Origin: Sphingomonas sp.
GTDB taxonomy: Bacteria; Pseudomonadota; Alphaproteobacteria; Sphingomonadales; Sphingomonadaceae
Direction: 5' to 3'
Assembly: GCF_004799495.1 (NCBI RefSeq)
Contig: NZ_SSMY01000003.1
Coordinates: 1-60,291, forward strand
Length of the DNA stretch: 60,291 bases
A model generated the notes under the pieces. That model was not told the DNA's origin and searched no databases. It saw nothing but the letters and a program-made list of their open reading frames with translations. The position numbers and the translations under genes were made by a program. Below, in pieces: positions 33,535-43,761 of the stretch. Positions within the stretch are counted from its first letter, which is position 1, and every line of letters begins with the position of its first letter.

Positions 33535-34901
33535 ATGAAATTCAGGCTGCTCATGGCGTTGGCGGCACTTGCGCCGGCGGCGGTTGCGGCACCCGCCGCG
33601 CCCGGCCCGCGGTCCGATGCAGCGACCGCCGCACGGATGCAGGCGGTGGCCGCTTCCTTTGAGCGGGATCATCTGTTCTGGGGGGGATTCTGGTGGCGCG
33701 CGCCGGCAAGCCGATTCTGCAACGGAGCTACGGGCTAGCGGACGCCGAATCGAAAACCGCCGATACCATCGACACCAAATTCCCGATCGGCTCAATCACG
33801 AAGCAGTTTACGGCGGCAGCAATACTCCTTCTGCAGGAGCGGGGCCGCCTTTCGCTGAATGATCCGATCAGAAAATATCTCACGAACGCACCGGCTAGCT
33901 GGTCACGCGTGACCATCCGGCACCTCCTGACCCACACGTCCGGCTTGCCCAATATTACGGCTTTTCCGGATTACGCGGACATTCGCACGAGGGCGGCAAG
34001 TCCGGACGAACTCATTGCGCGCATCAGCGCCAAGCCGCTCGAATACGAACCCGGCACGAAATACACCTATGGCAATTCCGATTATATCGTGTTGGGTCGC
34101 CTGATCGAAATGGTGTCCGGCCAATCCTACGGAGCGTTTCTCAAGGGGCAGATCTTCGATCCGTTGCACATGAATGCGACCGGGGTCGATGACGAACGAA
34201 TTGTCGTGCCGCGCCGTGCCACTGGTTATGCCGTTGACCTCGACGGCATTCGGCATGCCGATGCCATCAGCATGACCGTGCTGTTTTCGGCTGGGAATCT
34301 CCATTCGACGGTCGGCGACCTGTTCAAATGGGAAACGGCGCTATTTGCTGGCAACGTCATCAGCCCCGCGTCGCTCAAGATGATGACCACGCCCTATCGC
34401 AACGGCTATGGTCTGGGGCTGTTCGTCGGCGAACAGGACGGGCATCGTTTCGTCAGCCATACCGGTGACATCGACGGTTTCGGCGGCATGCTCGCTTACT
34501 ACCCCGACGACAAGTTGACGGTAATCGTCCTGTCGAACCTTTTTGGGGGTGCCTACGGGCTGGTCGCGAAAGACATTGCGCGAACCGCGTTCGGCGTACC
34601 GTTCGTCCTCCCTGGCGAGCGAAAGAGCGTCGTCGTCCCGCCGTCTGTCCTGGCGGATTATGCCGGCGTCTATCAGCTCACGCCCAGCGTTCGTAACCTG
34701 ATATCGCTCAAGAACGGGCGGCTGACGTCGAAGATCGGCAACCAAGCCGAGCTGGAGATGGTACCGGAATCCCAAACGCGGTTTTTCTTTCGTGCCGGCG
34801 AAGCGGAGATCGAATTCGTCCGCGACGCGGCGACGGGCAAAGTCTGTGGGTTGATCGTCCACCAGGACGGCGCTGCGTTCAACGGCGTGAAAACAGGCTG
34901 A
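33535..34901 (+). pseudogene. Serine hydrolase (beta-lactamase family), frameshifted at a G-tract
   Basis: The ATG at 33535 begins a signal peptide (MKFRLLMALAALAPAAVAAP) and mature start AASFERDHLFWGG, then the frame ends. The matching downstream frame starts around GTG 33693 (VARAGKPILQRSYGLADAES) and runs to 34901. It has the SxxK motif in PIGSITKQFT, the YxN motif in YTYGNSDYIVL, and a late SHTGDIDGFGG. At 33680-33686 there are seven Gs; eight would join the two parts into a 455-residue protein reading DHLFWGGILVARAGKP. It could be a real pseudogene, a phase-variable gene or a read error. Base composition is lower in GC than the ccm genes. Confidence 0.85.
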
Positions 34902-34928
34902 GCCTCTAGCCTTTCGCGAACGGGAAAA

Positions 34929-35015
34929 TGGTGCCCGGAAGAGGACTCGAACCTCCACGCCCTTACGAGCGCCAGCACCTGAAGCTGGTGCGTCTACCAA
35001 TTCCGCCATCCGGGC
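34929..35015 (-). tRNA. tRNA-Leu (anticodon CAG)
   Basis: On the minus strand the 87-nt sequence begins GCCCGGATGGCGGAATTGGT and ends TTCCGGGCACCA. The acceptor arms GCCCGGA/TCCGGGC pair. The anticodon stem CCAGC/GCTGG holds the loop TTCAGGT, giving anticodon CAG. The long variable arm is the leucine class II type, the T arm contains GGTTCGAGTCC, and CCA is encoded. It reads CUG codons. No integrase or duplicated end sequence was seen beside it. Confidence 0.96.
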
Positions 35016-35144
35016 ACGGGGTAGGCGCGCGGCTCTATGGGTGACCTACCATGTTGTCAACCGCGCGATCGCGGCCAAGGGACGGGTTGTCGGCACGCGT
35101 GCGACGCGGCATGGAAGCGGGTAGATTTTGGCAGCGAGGCGCGC

Positions 35145-36080
35145 GTGAAGGACAAACTCGTAACGTTGATCGGCGGGGGTGGATTCCTGGGGCGGTATAT
35201 CGCGCAGGAGTTGCTCGCGGGCGGCGCGCGCGTGCGGATCGTCGAGCGCAACCCGCGCAAGGCGTGGTTCCTCAAGCCGCTCGGTGGGCTAGGTCAGACG
35301 CAGTTCGCCGCCGCCGACGTGACTCGGCCCGATACGATCGCGCGCGTCGTCGCTGGGTCGGACGCGGTGGTCTATCTGGTCGGCACCTGGGGCCCGAACT
35401 TCAAGGGCGTTCAGCAGGACGGGCTGCGCGCCGCGGCGGAAGCGGCCAGGGCCGCCGGCGCCGAAGCGTTCGTCGATATCTCGACGATCGGGGCCGACCC
35501 GAACTCGGACTCGAAATATTACGCGACCAAGGGCGCGGGCGAAGCGGCGGCGCGCGGGGCGTTTCCCGGCACCACGATCCTGCGCCCGTCGGTGGTGTTC
35601 GGGCCCGAGGACAAGTTCATCAATCGCTTCGCCGCGATGGTCGCCACGCTGCCAGCGGTGCCGGTGCTCAAGCCCGGCGCGCGGTTCCAGCCGGTGCATG
35701 TCGTCGACGTTGCGAAGGCGGTGGCGCGCGTACTGGCCGATCCGATGGCTCACGCCGGCAAGACGTATGAGCTGGCCGGCCCCGAGGTGATCGCGATGCG
35801 CGACCTGGTTCGCTGGCTCGCGGAGGCGATCGGGCGGTCGCCGTCGATCGTCGAGCTGCCCGATATCGCCGGCAACGTGCTGTCGATGCTGGGCTTCCTG
35901 CCGCTCGCGCCGATCAAGCGCGACCAATGGAAGATGATGCAGACCGACAATGTCGCAACCGGCACGCTGCCCGGCCTGTCCGCGCTGGGCATCATGCCGA
36001 CGCCGATGGAGGCAGTCGCGGCGAGTTGGTTGGTGCGGTACCGCAAGGCTGGCCGGTTCGGGACGCGCGCCGCCGCCTGA
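35145..36080 (+). CDS. Complex I NDUFA9-like NAD(P)-binding protein (extended SDR)
   Basis: A 311-residue atypical short-chain dehydrogenase-like protein. The Rossmann nucleotide-binding motif is LIGGGGFLGRYIAQELL, followed by VRIVERNP. DAVVYLVG, FVDISTIGADPNSDSKYYAT and ILRPSVVFGPED mark the fold, and the KAVARVL segment is conserved. Alphaproteobacterial relatives of the complex I accessory subunit NDUFA9 look like this and usually lack SDR catalysis. The GTG at 35145 (MKDKLVTLIGGGG) is chosen because earlier starts are not conserved. uppP follows 54 nt downstream. Confidence 0.85.
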   Translation: MKDKLVTLIGGGGFLGRYIAQELLAGGARVRIVERNPRKAWFLKPLGGLGQTQFAAADVTRPDTIARVVAGSDAVVYLVGTWGPNFKGVQQDGLRAAAEAARAAGAEAFVDISTIGADPNSDSKYYATKGAGEAAARGAFPGTTILRPSVVFGPEDKFINRFAAMVATLPAVPVLKPGARFQPVHVVDVAKAVARVLADPMAHAGKTYELAGPEVIAMRDLVRWLAEAIGRSPSIVELPDIAGNVLSMLGFLPLAPIKRDQWKMMQTDNVATGTLPGLSALGIMPTPMEAVAASWLVRYRKAGRFGTRAAA

Positions 36081-36134
36081 TCCACGTCACATTTTCCGGC
36101 GCGCGGGGTGCGTGGCCTAAGGGGGGGAACCTTC

Positions 36135-36950
36135 GTGTCCGATATCATCGCCGCCATCATCCTCGGCATCGTCGAGGGCGTGACCGAATTCCTGCCGGTG
36201 TCGTCGACCGGCCACCTGATCCTCGCGAGCGACTTGCTGGGATACGACGCGGCGCGCTGGGCGGTGTTCAACATCGCGATCCAGCCGGGCGCGATCCTGG
36301 CGATCGTCGTGCTGTACTGGCGAACGTTCGTTGCAGTCCTGAAAGGGCTGATCGTGCGCCGCGCCGAATCGATCGCGTTCGTGCGCAACGTCTTGATCGC
36401 TTTCCTGCCCGCGGTGGTTATCGGCTTCATCCTGAAGGACCGGATCGACGCACTGCTCGAAAGCGCGCGGATCGTCGCCTGGTCGCTGATCGTCGGCGGC
36501 ATCGCGATCCTGGTGATCGAACGGCTTGCTCGGCCGCGCGAGACTGGCGGGGTCGCGGCGGTCGGTACGGGGCAGGCGGCCACCGTGGGACTGGTGCAGT
36601 GCCTCGCGATGGTCCCCGGCGTCAGCCGGTCGGGAGCGACGATCATGGGGGCGATGGCGCTTGGGATCGATCGGCGGACGGCGGCCGAGTTCAGTTTCTT
36701 CCTCGCCCTCCCTACGCTCGTCGGCGCAACGGCGTTGCAGCTGTTCAAGCATCGCCACGAACTCCACGCGCACGACTTCGGGTTGATCGCGATAGGAGCG
36801 GCCGTAGCGTTCGTGGTCGCCTTGGCCGTGATCAAGGCGTTCATGGCGATCGTGACGCGGCGCGGGTTCGCACCCTTTGCCTGGTATCGAATCGTTGCAG
36901 GTGCCGCCGCTCTCGCTTGGTTGGCATATAAGACCGGTTCGGTCATATAA
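36135..36950 (+). CDS. uppP: Undecaprenyl-diphosphatase
   Basis: A 271-residue integral membrane enzyme that recycles undecaprenyl pyrophosphate to the monophosphate for peptidoglycan and other glycan synthesis. The two active-site motifs are EGVTEFLPVSSTGH and PGVSRSGATI. About eight hydrophobic helices are visible. The start is GTG 36135 (MSDIIAAI), after a G-rich site; an in-frame earlier codon at 36108 has less support. Confidence 0.95.
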   Translation: MSDIIAAIILGIVEGVTEFLPVSSTGHLILASDLLGYDAARWAVFNIAIQPGAILAIVVLYWRTFVAVLKGLIVRRAESIAFVRNVLIAFLPAVVIGFILKDRIDALLESARIVAWSLIVGGIAILVIERLARPRETGGVAAVGTGQAATVGLVQCLAMVPGVSRSGATIMGAMALGIDRRTAAEFSFFLALPTLVGATALQLFKHRHELHAHDFGLIAIGAAVAFVVALAVIKAFMAIVTRRGFAPFAWYRIVAGAAALAWLAYKTGSVI

Positions 36951-37087
36951 TCATTAGAATTTAAAGCTGGCGTCGATCGCCACACCCTAAGCTAGCTAAA
37001 ATATAGTCAGTATTGCTGTCCTATAGAGCCGATTTCGCGTGACGCTACCTGTGGAACGCGATACCGCTGCTCCCGAAAGGAGTGGCG

Positions 37088-38527
37088 ATGGCTGGCGACA
37101 TGCTCAAATTCGTCGACATGGCGCAGGCCTATCCGGCCAAGCGTAGCGCCGATGCGCGCGCCGCCGACTTTCGGGAAATCGCCGACCGCTACGCCGTTCC
37201 GACCGCCGAGGAGCAGTCGGCGCGCTGCTCGCAATGCGGGGTACCGTATTGCGCGGTGCATTGCCCCTTGCACAATCATATCCCCGACTGGCTGCGGCTG
37301 ACCGCCGAAGGGCGGCTGCGCGAGGCGTACGAGCTCAGCAACGCGACCTCGACCATGCCCGAAATTTGCGGCCGTATCTGTCCGCAGGATCGGCTGTGCG
37401 AGGGCAATTGCGTGATCGAATTCTCCGGTCACGGCGCGGTCACCATCGGATCGGTCGAGAAGTTCATCACCGATACGGCGTGGGAAGAAGGCTGGGTCGA
37501 GCCGCTGGTGGCGGGGCGGCCGCGCGGGCAATCGATCGGGATCGTCGGCGCCGGGCCGGCGGGGCTGACCGCGGCGGAACTGCTCCGCGTCGCCGGGTAC
37601 GACGTCCATATCTACGACCGGCATGATCGCGCGGGCGGGCTGCTGACCTACGGCATCCCCGGCTTCAAGCTCGAAAAGCCGATCGTGATGCGCCGCGTCG
37701 ATCGGCTCAAGGCAGGGGGAATCGTCTTCCACGAAAACTTCGAGGCCGGGCGCGATGCGACGCTGGATGAACTCCGCGACCGCCACGACGCGCTGTTGAT
37801 CGCGACCGGCGTCTACCGCGCGCGCGGCCTGGAAACGCCCGGCGCGGATACCGGCGGGGTGGTCGAGGCGCTTGATTATCTGACCGCCTCCAACCGCAAG
37901 GGGTTTGGCGACGCCGTGCCCGCTTTCGACCAGGGCGGGCTGAACGCGGCGGGCAAGCGGGTGATCGTCGTGGGCGGCGGCGACACCGCGATGGATTGCG
38001 TGCGCACCGCGGTGCGGCAGGGCGCGACCTCGGTCGCGTGCCTCTATCGCCGCGACCGCGACAACATGCCGGGGTCGCAGCGCGAAGTCGGTCACGCCGA
38101 GGAGGAAGGCGTCGAGTTCGTCTGGCTCTCCGCTCCACAGGCATTCGGCGGCGCGGCGTCGGTCGAGAATGTCCTGATCGGCCGCATGCGCCTGGGCGCG
38201 CCCGACGCCAGCGGCCGCCGCGCGCCCGAACCCGACGGCGCGGCGGGCGAAGTGCGGGGCGCCGACATGGTGATCAAGGCGCTCGGGTTCGACGCCGAGG
38301 ATTTGCCCACCTTGTTCGGCGCGCCCGATCTCGGCGTGACGCGCTGGGGAACGCTGCTGGTCGACAATGCGACGCTGATGACGAGCATCGACGGCGTGTT
38401 CGCCGCCGGCGACATCGTGCGTGGCGCGAGCCTGGTGGTGTGGGCGGTGCGCGATGGTCGGGATGTAGCCGCGAATATCGATAAGTATCTCCGCTCAAAG
38501 GCGAATTCGGAGAGGAAGGCAGCATGA
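37088..38527 (+). CDS. gltD: Glutamate synthase (NADPH) small subunit
   Basis: A 479-residue flavoprotein that takes electrons from NADPH and passes them to GltB through iron-sulfur clusters. The N-terminal cysteine-rich region has CSQCGVPYCAVHCPLHNHIP and CGRICPQDRLCEGNC. The FAD-binding GIVGAGPAGLTAAELLR and NADPH-binding VIVVGGGDTAMDCVRTAVRQ motifs follow. ATG 37088 has AAAGGAG 5 nt upstream; a GTG six bases earlier is also in frame. It is the first gene of an operon with DUF2059 and gltB. Confidence 0.96.
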   Translation: MAGDMLKFVDMAQAYPAKRSADARAADFREIADRYAVPTAEEQSARCSQCGVPYCAVHCPLHNHIPDWLRLTAEGRLREAYELSNATSTMPEICGRICPQDRLCEGNCVIEFSGHGAVTIGSVEKFITDTAWEEGWVEPLVAGRPRGQSIGIVGAGPAGLTAAELLRVAGYDVHIYDRHDRAGGLLTYGIPGFKLEKPIVMRRVDRLKAGGIVFHENFEAGRDATLDELRDRHDALLIATGVYRARGLETPGADTGGVVEALDYLTASNRKGFGDAVPAFDQGGLNAAGKRVIVVGGGDTAMDCVRTAVRQGATSVACLYRRDRDNMPGSQREVGHAEEEGVEFVWLSAPQAFGGAASVENVLIGRMRLGAPDASGRRAPEPDGAAGEVRGADMVIKALGFDAEDLPTLFGAPDLGVTRWGTLLVDNATLMTSIDGVFAAGDIVRGASLVVWAVRDGRDVAANIDKYLRSKANSERKAA

Positions 38528-39186
38528 AGACGATTTTGACGGCGGTGGCGATGGCGGTCGCGGCACCCGCTTGGGCGCAGACAGCACCCACAATGCCGCA
38601 AGTCGCCGCAAATCCCGGACCGGTCGACCCGGCACGGCTGGCGGCCGCCAAGCCGGTCATCGATCAAGTCTGGCCGCTCGGGACGTACGAACGGATCATG
38701 CATGTCGTGATGGATCAGATGGTCAACGCGTCGATGGCCAGCATGTACGACATGAAGGTCGATGATTTTGCCAAAGGTATGGGCGCCGACGACAAGGCGC
38801 TCGGTGGCAAGACCTTTCGGGACGTGATGGGCAAGGAGGACCCCTATTTCGAGGAGCGCATGCGCCGCTCGATGAAAGTCATGACCGACGAGATGATCGC
38901 GCTGATGAATGAGGTCGAACCCGATGTCCGTGTGGCGTTCGCCAATGCTTATGCGCGCCGGTTCACGGTGGCGCAGCTGAACGATCTGCACGCTTTTTTC
39001 GATACGCCTACGGGGCGCATTTATGCGGCCGAGTCGATGACGCTGATGATGGGGCCGGACATGATGAAGGCGATGCAGGCCTTCACTCCCAAGTTCATGG
39101 AGCGCATGCCGGCAATCATGGCAAAGGTCGAGGCTGCGACCAAGGACTTGCCCGCGCCGCCCAAGCGCAAACCCGGCAAGCCATGA
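38524..39186 (+). CDS. DUF2059-domain secreted protein
   Basis: A 220-residue protein with a signal peptide (MKTILTAVAMAVAAPAWAQ). The C-terminal part (about 130-180, FTVAQLNDLHAFFDTPTGRI) matches the DUF2059 helical domain. Function is unknown; family members are often periplasmic. Its start overlaps gltD and its stop overlaps gltB, both as ATGA, so it is translated between the two subunits of glutamate synthase. An added role in that enzyme's function is not implied by the fold. Confidence 0.85.
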   Translation: MKTILTAVAMAVAAPAWAQTAPTMPQVAANPGPVDPARLAAAKPVIDQVWPLGTYERIMHVVMDQMVNASMASMYDMKVDDFAKGMGADDKALGGKTFRDVMGKEDPYFEERMRRSMKVMTDEMIALMNEVEPDVRVAFANAYARRFTVAQLNDLHAFFDTPTGRIYAAESMTLMMGPDMMKAMQAFTPKFMERMPAIMAKVEAATKDLPAPPKRKPGKP

Positions 39187-42100
39187 CCGACCAGCGCGCC
39201 CGTCTCGCCGCGGAGGGGATGTATCGCCCCGAGTTCGAATCCGACGCGTGCGGGGTCGGGCTCGTCGCGGCGACCGACGGGCGGCCGTCGCGGCGCGTGG
39301 TGCAGTCGGCGATCGATGCGCTGAAGGCGGTGTGGCATCGCGGCGCGGTCGATGCCGACGGCAAGACCGGGGACGGGGCGGGGCTGCACATCGACTTGCC
39401 GCTCGCCTTTTTCGACGAGGCGATTCAGGCGTCGGGGCACAAGGTCGCCGACAACCGGCTGGGCGTCGGCATGATCTTCCTGCCGCGCACCGATCTGGGC
39501 GCGCAGGAAGCGTGCCGGACGATCGTCGAGAGCGTGATCATTGAGGCGGGCTATACGATCTATGGCTGGCGCCAGGTGCCGGTCGACGTGTCGGTGATCG
39601 GCCGCAAGGCGCAGGAGACTCGCCCCGAGATCGAGCAGATCATGGTCGCCGGACCGCTCCCCGACCGGCAATCCGCCGAGGAGTTTGAGAAAGACCTCTA
39701 TCTCGTCCGGCGCCGGATCGAGAAGCGGGTGATCGCGGCGCAGATTTCGGGCTTCTACATCTGCTCGCTGTCGTGCCGCTCGATCATCTACAAGGGTTTG
39801 TTCCTCGCCGAATCCTTGTCGGTCTTCTACCCCGATCTCAAGGACCCGCGGTTCGAGAGCCGCGTCGCGATCTTCCACCAGCGTTATTCGACCAACACCT
39901 TCCCGCAATGGTGGCTCGCGCAGCCGTTCCGTTGCCTCGCGCATAACGGCGAGATCAACACGATCCGCGGCAACAAGAACTGGATGCTCAGCCACGAGAT
40001 CAAGATGGCGGCGACTTCGTTCGGCGAAGCGTCGGAGGACATCAAGCCGGTGATTCCCGCGGGCGCGTCGGACACCGCCGCGCTCGACGCGGTGTTCGAG
40101 GCGATCTGCCGATCGGGCCGCGACGCGCCGACCGCGAAGCTGATGCTCGTGCCCGAGGCGTGGGACGCGAAGGGCGAGATGCCCAAGGCGCATCTCGACA
40201 TGTTCAAATATCTCGGCAGCGTGATGGAGCCGTGGGACGGCCCCGCCGCGCTCGCGATGACCGACGGGCGCTGGGCGGTGGCGGGGATGGATCGCAACGC
40301 GCTGCGCCCGCTGCGCTACACGCAGACTAGCGATGGGTTGCTGATCGTTGGATCGGAAAGCGGCATGGTCGTCGTGCCCGAAACGATGATCGTCGAAAAG
40401 GGCCGGCTCGGTCCCGGCCAGATGATCGCGGTCGACCTCGAGGAGGGCAAGCTGTTCCACGACCGCGAGGTCAAGGACCGGATCGCCGGCGAGCACGATT
40501 ACGCCGCGATGATCGGCAAGTTCATCGCCATCGACGATTTGACGACACCCAAAGGCGATCACGTCACGCGGTTCGAGCGCGCTGACTTGATGCGGCGCCA
40601 GGTCGCGGCAGGGCAGACGATCGAGGATCTCGAGCTGATCCTGTCGCCGATGGTCGAGACCGCGAAGGAAGCGATCGGCTCGATGGGCGACGACACGCCG
40701 CTCGCGGTGATTTCGGACAAGCCGCGGCTGATCAGCCAGTTCTTCCGGCAGAACTTTTCGCAGGTGACGAACCCGCCGATCGACAGCTTGCGCGAACGCC
40801 ATGTGATGTCGCTCAAGACGCGCTTTTCGAACCTCGCCAACATCCTCGACACGGGCCAGGCGCAGGACGGTGTGCTGGTGCTCGAAAGCCCGGTGCTCGA
40901 CGGCAAGGACTGGGCGCGGCTCAAGGCGCATTTCGGGAGCGCGGCGGCGAACATCGATTGTACCTTCGCCTCGGGCGGCGACCCCGAGACGCTACGCGCC
41001 GCGATTCAGCGGATCCGCAACCAGGCCGAGCAGGCGGTGCGCGAGGGCAAGTCCGAGCTGTTCCTGTCGGACCGCGCAATCGACGGCGACACGGTCGGCA
41101 TCGCCGGCGTGCTGGCGGCGGCGGCGGTGCACACGCACCTCGTGCGGCGGGGCCTGCGGTCCTATTGCTCGATCAACATCGAGACCGCCGAATGCCTCGA
41201 CACGCATTATTATGCTGTGCTGATCGGAGTCGGCGCGACGACGGTCTATGCGTATTTGGCCGAAGCGGCGATCGCGGACCGGCACGGGCGCGGGCTGTTT
41301 GGCGATCTGACCCTCGACAAGGCGCTCGCCAATCATCGCAAGGCAGTCGACGAAGGCCTGCTCAAGATCATGTCGAAGATGGGGATCGCGGTGATCTCCT
41401 CGTACCGCGGCGGGTATAATTTCGAGGCGGTCGGGCTGTCGCGCAGCCTCGTCAACGACTTGTTCCCGGGCATGCCCGCGAAGATTTCGGGCGAGGGTTA
41501 CGCCTCGCTCCACCTCAACGCGCAGCAGCGCCACGACCAAGCGTTTGACCCTGCCGTCGCGACGCTGCCGATCGGCGGTTTCTATCGTCAGCGGCAAGGC
41601 GGCGAGACGCACGCTTATTCGGCGCAGCTGATGCACTTGCTGCAAACCGCGGTCGCGACCGATTCCTATTCGACCTATCAGAAGTTCTCGCGCGGGGTGG
41701 CCGAGCTGCCGCCGGTGTATCTGCGCGACCTGCTCCAGTTCAACTTCCCTGACGAAGGGATCGCGGTCGATCAGGTCGAGCCGATCACCGAGATCCGCAA
41801 GCGCTTCGTCACGCCGGGCATGAGCCTTGGCGCGCTGTCGCCCGAGGCGCACGAGACGCTGGCGATCGCGATGAACCGGATCGGCGCCAAGGCGGTGTCG
41901 GGCGAGGGTGGCGAAGACAAGGTCCGCTATGCCCCGTACGAGAATGGCGACAATGCCAATTCGGGGGTCAAGCAGATTGCCAGCGGGCGTTTTGGCGTCA
42001 CTGCCGAATATCTCAACGCCTGCGACGAGATCGAGATCAAGGTGGCCCAAGGCGCCAAGCCCGGCGAGGGCGGGCAATTGCCCGGCTTCAAGGTGACCGA

Positions 42101-43694
42101 GTTCATCGCCAAGCTGCGCCACGCGACGCCGGGGGTGACGCTGATCTCGCCGCCGCCGCACCACGACATCTATTCGATCGAGGACCTTGCGCAGCTCATC
42201 TACGATCTCAAGCAGATCAACCCGCGCGCGCGGGTGTGCGTGAAGCTGGTCAGCTCGGCGGGGATCGGCACGGTCGCGGCGGGAGTCGCGAAGGCGCATG
42301 CGGACGTCATCCTCGTCTCGGGGCATGTCGGCGGGACCGGCGCGAGCCCGCAAACCAGCATCAAATATGCCGGGACGCCGTGGGAAATGGGGCTGTCGGA
42401 GGTCAACCAGACGCTTACGCTCAACGGCTTGCGCGGGCGGGTGAAGCTGCGCACCGATGGCGGGCTCAAGACCGGGCGCGACATCGTGATCGCCGCGATC
42501 CTGGGCGCGGAGGAATTCGGGATCGGCACGCTCAGTCTCGTCGCGATGGGCTGCATCATGGTGCGGCAATGCCATTCGAACACGTGTCCCGTCGGCGTCT
42601 GCACGCAGGATCCGAAGCTGCGCGACAAGTTCACCGGATCGCCCGAAAAGGTCATCAACCTGATGACCTTCATCGCAGAGGAAGTGCGCGACATCCTCGC
42701 CCGGCTGGGGTTCCGAAGCCTCGACGAGGTGATCGGGCGCACCGAATTGCTCCGCCAGGTCAGCCGCGGGGCCGAGCATCTCGACGATCTCGACCTCAAC
42801 CCGATCCTTGCCAAGGTCGATGCCGACGACGTCCAACGCCGTTTCAGCCTCGACACGTGGCGCAACGAAGTGCCCGACAGCCTCGACGCGCAGATGATCA
42901 AGGACGCCGCGCACGTCTTTTCGCGCGGCGAGAAGATGCAGTTGACGTACTCGGTGCGGAACACCCACCGCGCGGTCGGCACGCGGCTATCGTCGGAGAT
43001 TACCCGCATCTTCGGTATGGACAAGCTCGCCGACGGCCACGTCCATGTTCGACTGCGGGGGAGCGCGGGGCAGAGCCTCGGCGCGTTCCTGGTCAAGGGC
43101 ATCACATTGGAAGTGTTCGGCGACGCCAACGATTATGTCGGCAAGGGCTTGTCGGGCGGAACGATCGTGGTGCGCCCGGTAGTGTCGTCGCCGCTCGCGT
43201 CGAACGAGAACACGATCATCGGCAACACCGTGCTCTACGGGGCGACCAGCGGGCGGCTGTTCGCGGCGGGCCAGGCGGGCGAGCGCTTCGCGGTGCGCAA
43301 CTCGGGTGCGACGGTGGTGGTCGAAGGCTGCGGCGCGAACGGCTGCGAATATATGACCAACGGCATGGCCGTCGTGCTCGGCCCGGTCGGTGCGAATTTC
43401 GGCGCGGGGATGACCGGCGGGATGGCGTTCGTCTACGATGCGAGCGAAAGTTTCGAGCGCCGCGCCAATGGCGAATCGATCGTGTGGCAAAGGCTGAGCT
43501 CGGCGCACTGGGAGGCGGTGCTCAAGAACCTCGTCCGTGCGCACGCCGCGGCGACCGACAGCGCCTGGTCGCAATCGATCCTCGACGATTGGGGGCGCTC
43601 GCTGGGCGCGTTCTGGCAGGTCGTCCCCAAGGAAATGCTCGACCGGCTGAGCCATCCGCTCGACGACAGCGTGGAACTGGTCGCGGCCGAGTAG
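39183..43694 (+). CDS. gltB: Glutamate synthase (NADPH) large subunit
   Basis: A 1503-residue enzyme forming glutamate from glutamine and 2-oxoglutarate. The mature N-terminal catalytic Cys23 lies in ESDACGVG after a 22-residue propeptide. The glutaminase domain runs through about residue 430 (FHQRYSTNTFPQWWLAQPFR, HNGEINTIRGNKNWM). The central and FMN-synthase domains include EGGEDKVRY, GGTGASPQTSIKYAG and the 3Fe-4S cluster cysteines in MGCIMVRQCHSNTCPVGVC. The C-terminal GXGXG beta-helix region (FLVKGITLEVFGDANDYVGK) follows. Length is typical. Confidence 0.97.
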   Translation: MTDQRARLAAEGMYRPEFESDACGVGLVAATDGRPSRRVVQSAIDALKAVWHRGAVDADGKTGDGAGLHIDLPLAFFDEAIQASGHKVADNRLGVGMIFLPRTDLGAQEACRTIVESVIIEAGYTIYGWRQVPVDVSVIGRKAQETRPEIEQIMVAGPLPDRQSAEEFEKDLYLVRRRIEKRVIAAQISGFYICSLSCRSIIYKGLFLAESLSVFYPDLKDPRFESRVAIFHQRYSTNTFPQWWLAQPFRCLAHNGEINTIRGNKNWMLSHEIKMAATSFGEASEDIKPVIPAGASDTAALDAVFEAICRSGRDAPTAKLMLVPEAWDAKGEMPKAHLDMFKYLGSVMEPWDGPAALAMTDGRWAVAGMDRNALRPLRYTQTSDGLLIVGSESGMVVVPETMIVEKGRLGPGQMIAVDLEEGKLFHDREVKDRIAGEHDYAAMIGKFIAIDDLTTPKGDHVTRFERADLMRRQVAAGQTIEDLELILSPMVETAKEAIGSMGDDTPLAVISDKPRLISQFFRQNFSQVTNPPIDSLRERHVMSLKTRFSNLANILDTGQAQDGVLVLESPVLDGKDWARLKAHFGSAAANIDCTFASGGDPETLRAAIQRIRNQAEQAVREGKSELFLSDRAIDGDTVGIAGVLAAAAVHTHLVRRGLRSYCSINIETAECLDTHYYAVLIGVGATTVYAYLAEAAIADRHGRGLFGDLTLDKALANHRKAVDEGLLKIMSKMGIAVISSYRGGYNFEAVGLSRSLVNDLFPGMPAKISGEGYASLHLNAQQRHDQAFDPAVATLPIGGFYRQRQGGETHAYSAQLMHLLQTAVATDSYSTYQKFSRGVAELPPVYLRDLLQFNFPDEGIAVDQVEPITEIRKRFVTPGMSLGALSPEAHETLAIAMNRIGAKAVSGEGGEDKVRYAPYENGDNANSGVKQIASGRFGVTAEYLNACDEIEIKVAQGAKPGEGGQLPGFKVTEFIAKLRHATPGVTLISPPPHHDIYSIEDLAQLIYDLKQINPRARVCVKLVSSAGIGTVAAGVAKAHADVILVSGHVGGTGASPQTSIKYAGTPWEMGLSEVNQTLTLNGLRGRVKLRTDGGLKTGRDIVIAAILGAEEFGIGTLSLVAMGCIMVRQCHSNTCPVGVCTQDPKLRDKFTGSPEKVINLMTFIAEEVRDILARLGFRSLDEVIGRTELLRQVSRGAEHLDDLDLNPILAKVDADDVQRRFSLDTWRNEVPDSLDAQMIKDAAHVFSRGEKMQLTYSVRNTHRAVGTRLSSEITRIFGMDKLADGHVHVRLRGSAGQSLGAFLVKGITLEVFGDANDYVGKGLSGGTIVVRPVVSSPLASNENTIIGNTVLYGATSGRLFAAGQAGERFAVRNSGATVVVEGCGANGCEYMTNGMAVVLGPVGANFGAGMTGGMAFVYDASESFERRANGESIVWQRLSSAHWEAVLKNLVRAHAAATDSAWSQSILDDWGRSLGAFWQVVPKEMLDRLSHPLDDSVELVAAE

Positions 43695-43761
43695 AGCCCT
43701 TCAAATCGAGCGGTTTGCGTGCTATGTACCGCCGTCCCGGACACCATATCGGACTGGTATC

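Noticed and set aside
34929..35015. tRNA-Leu as a possible integration site
   Set aside because: No integrase, no repeat of the tRNA 3' end and conserved housekeeping genes follow.
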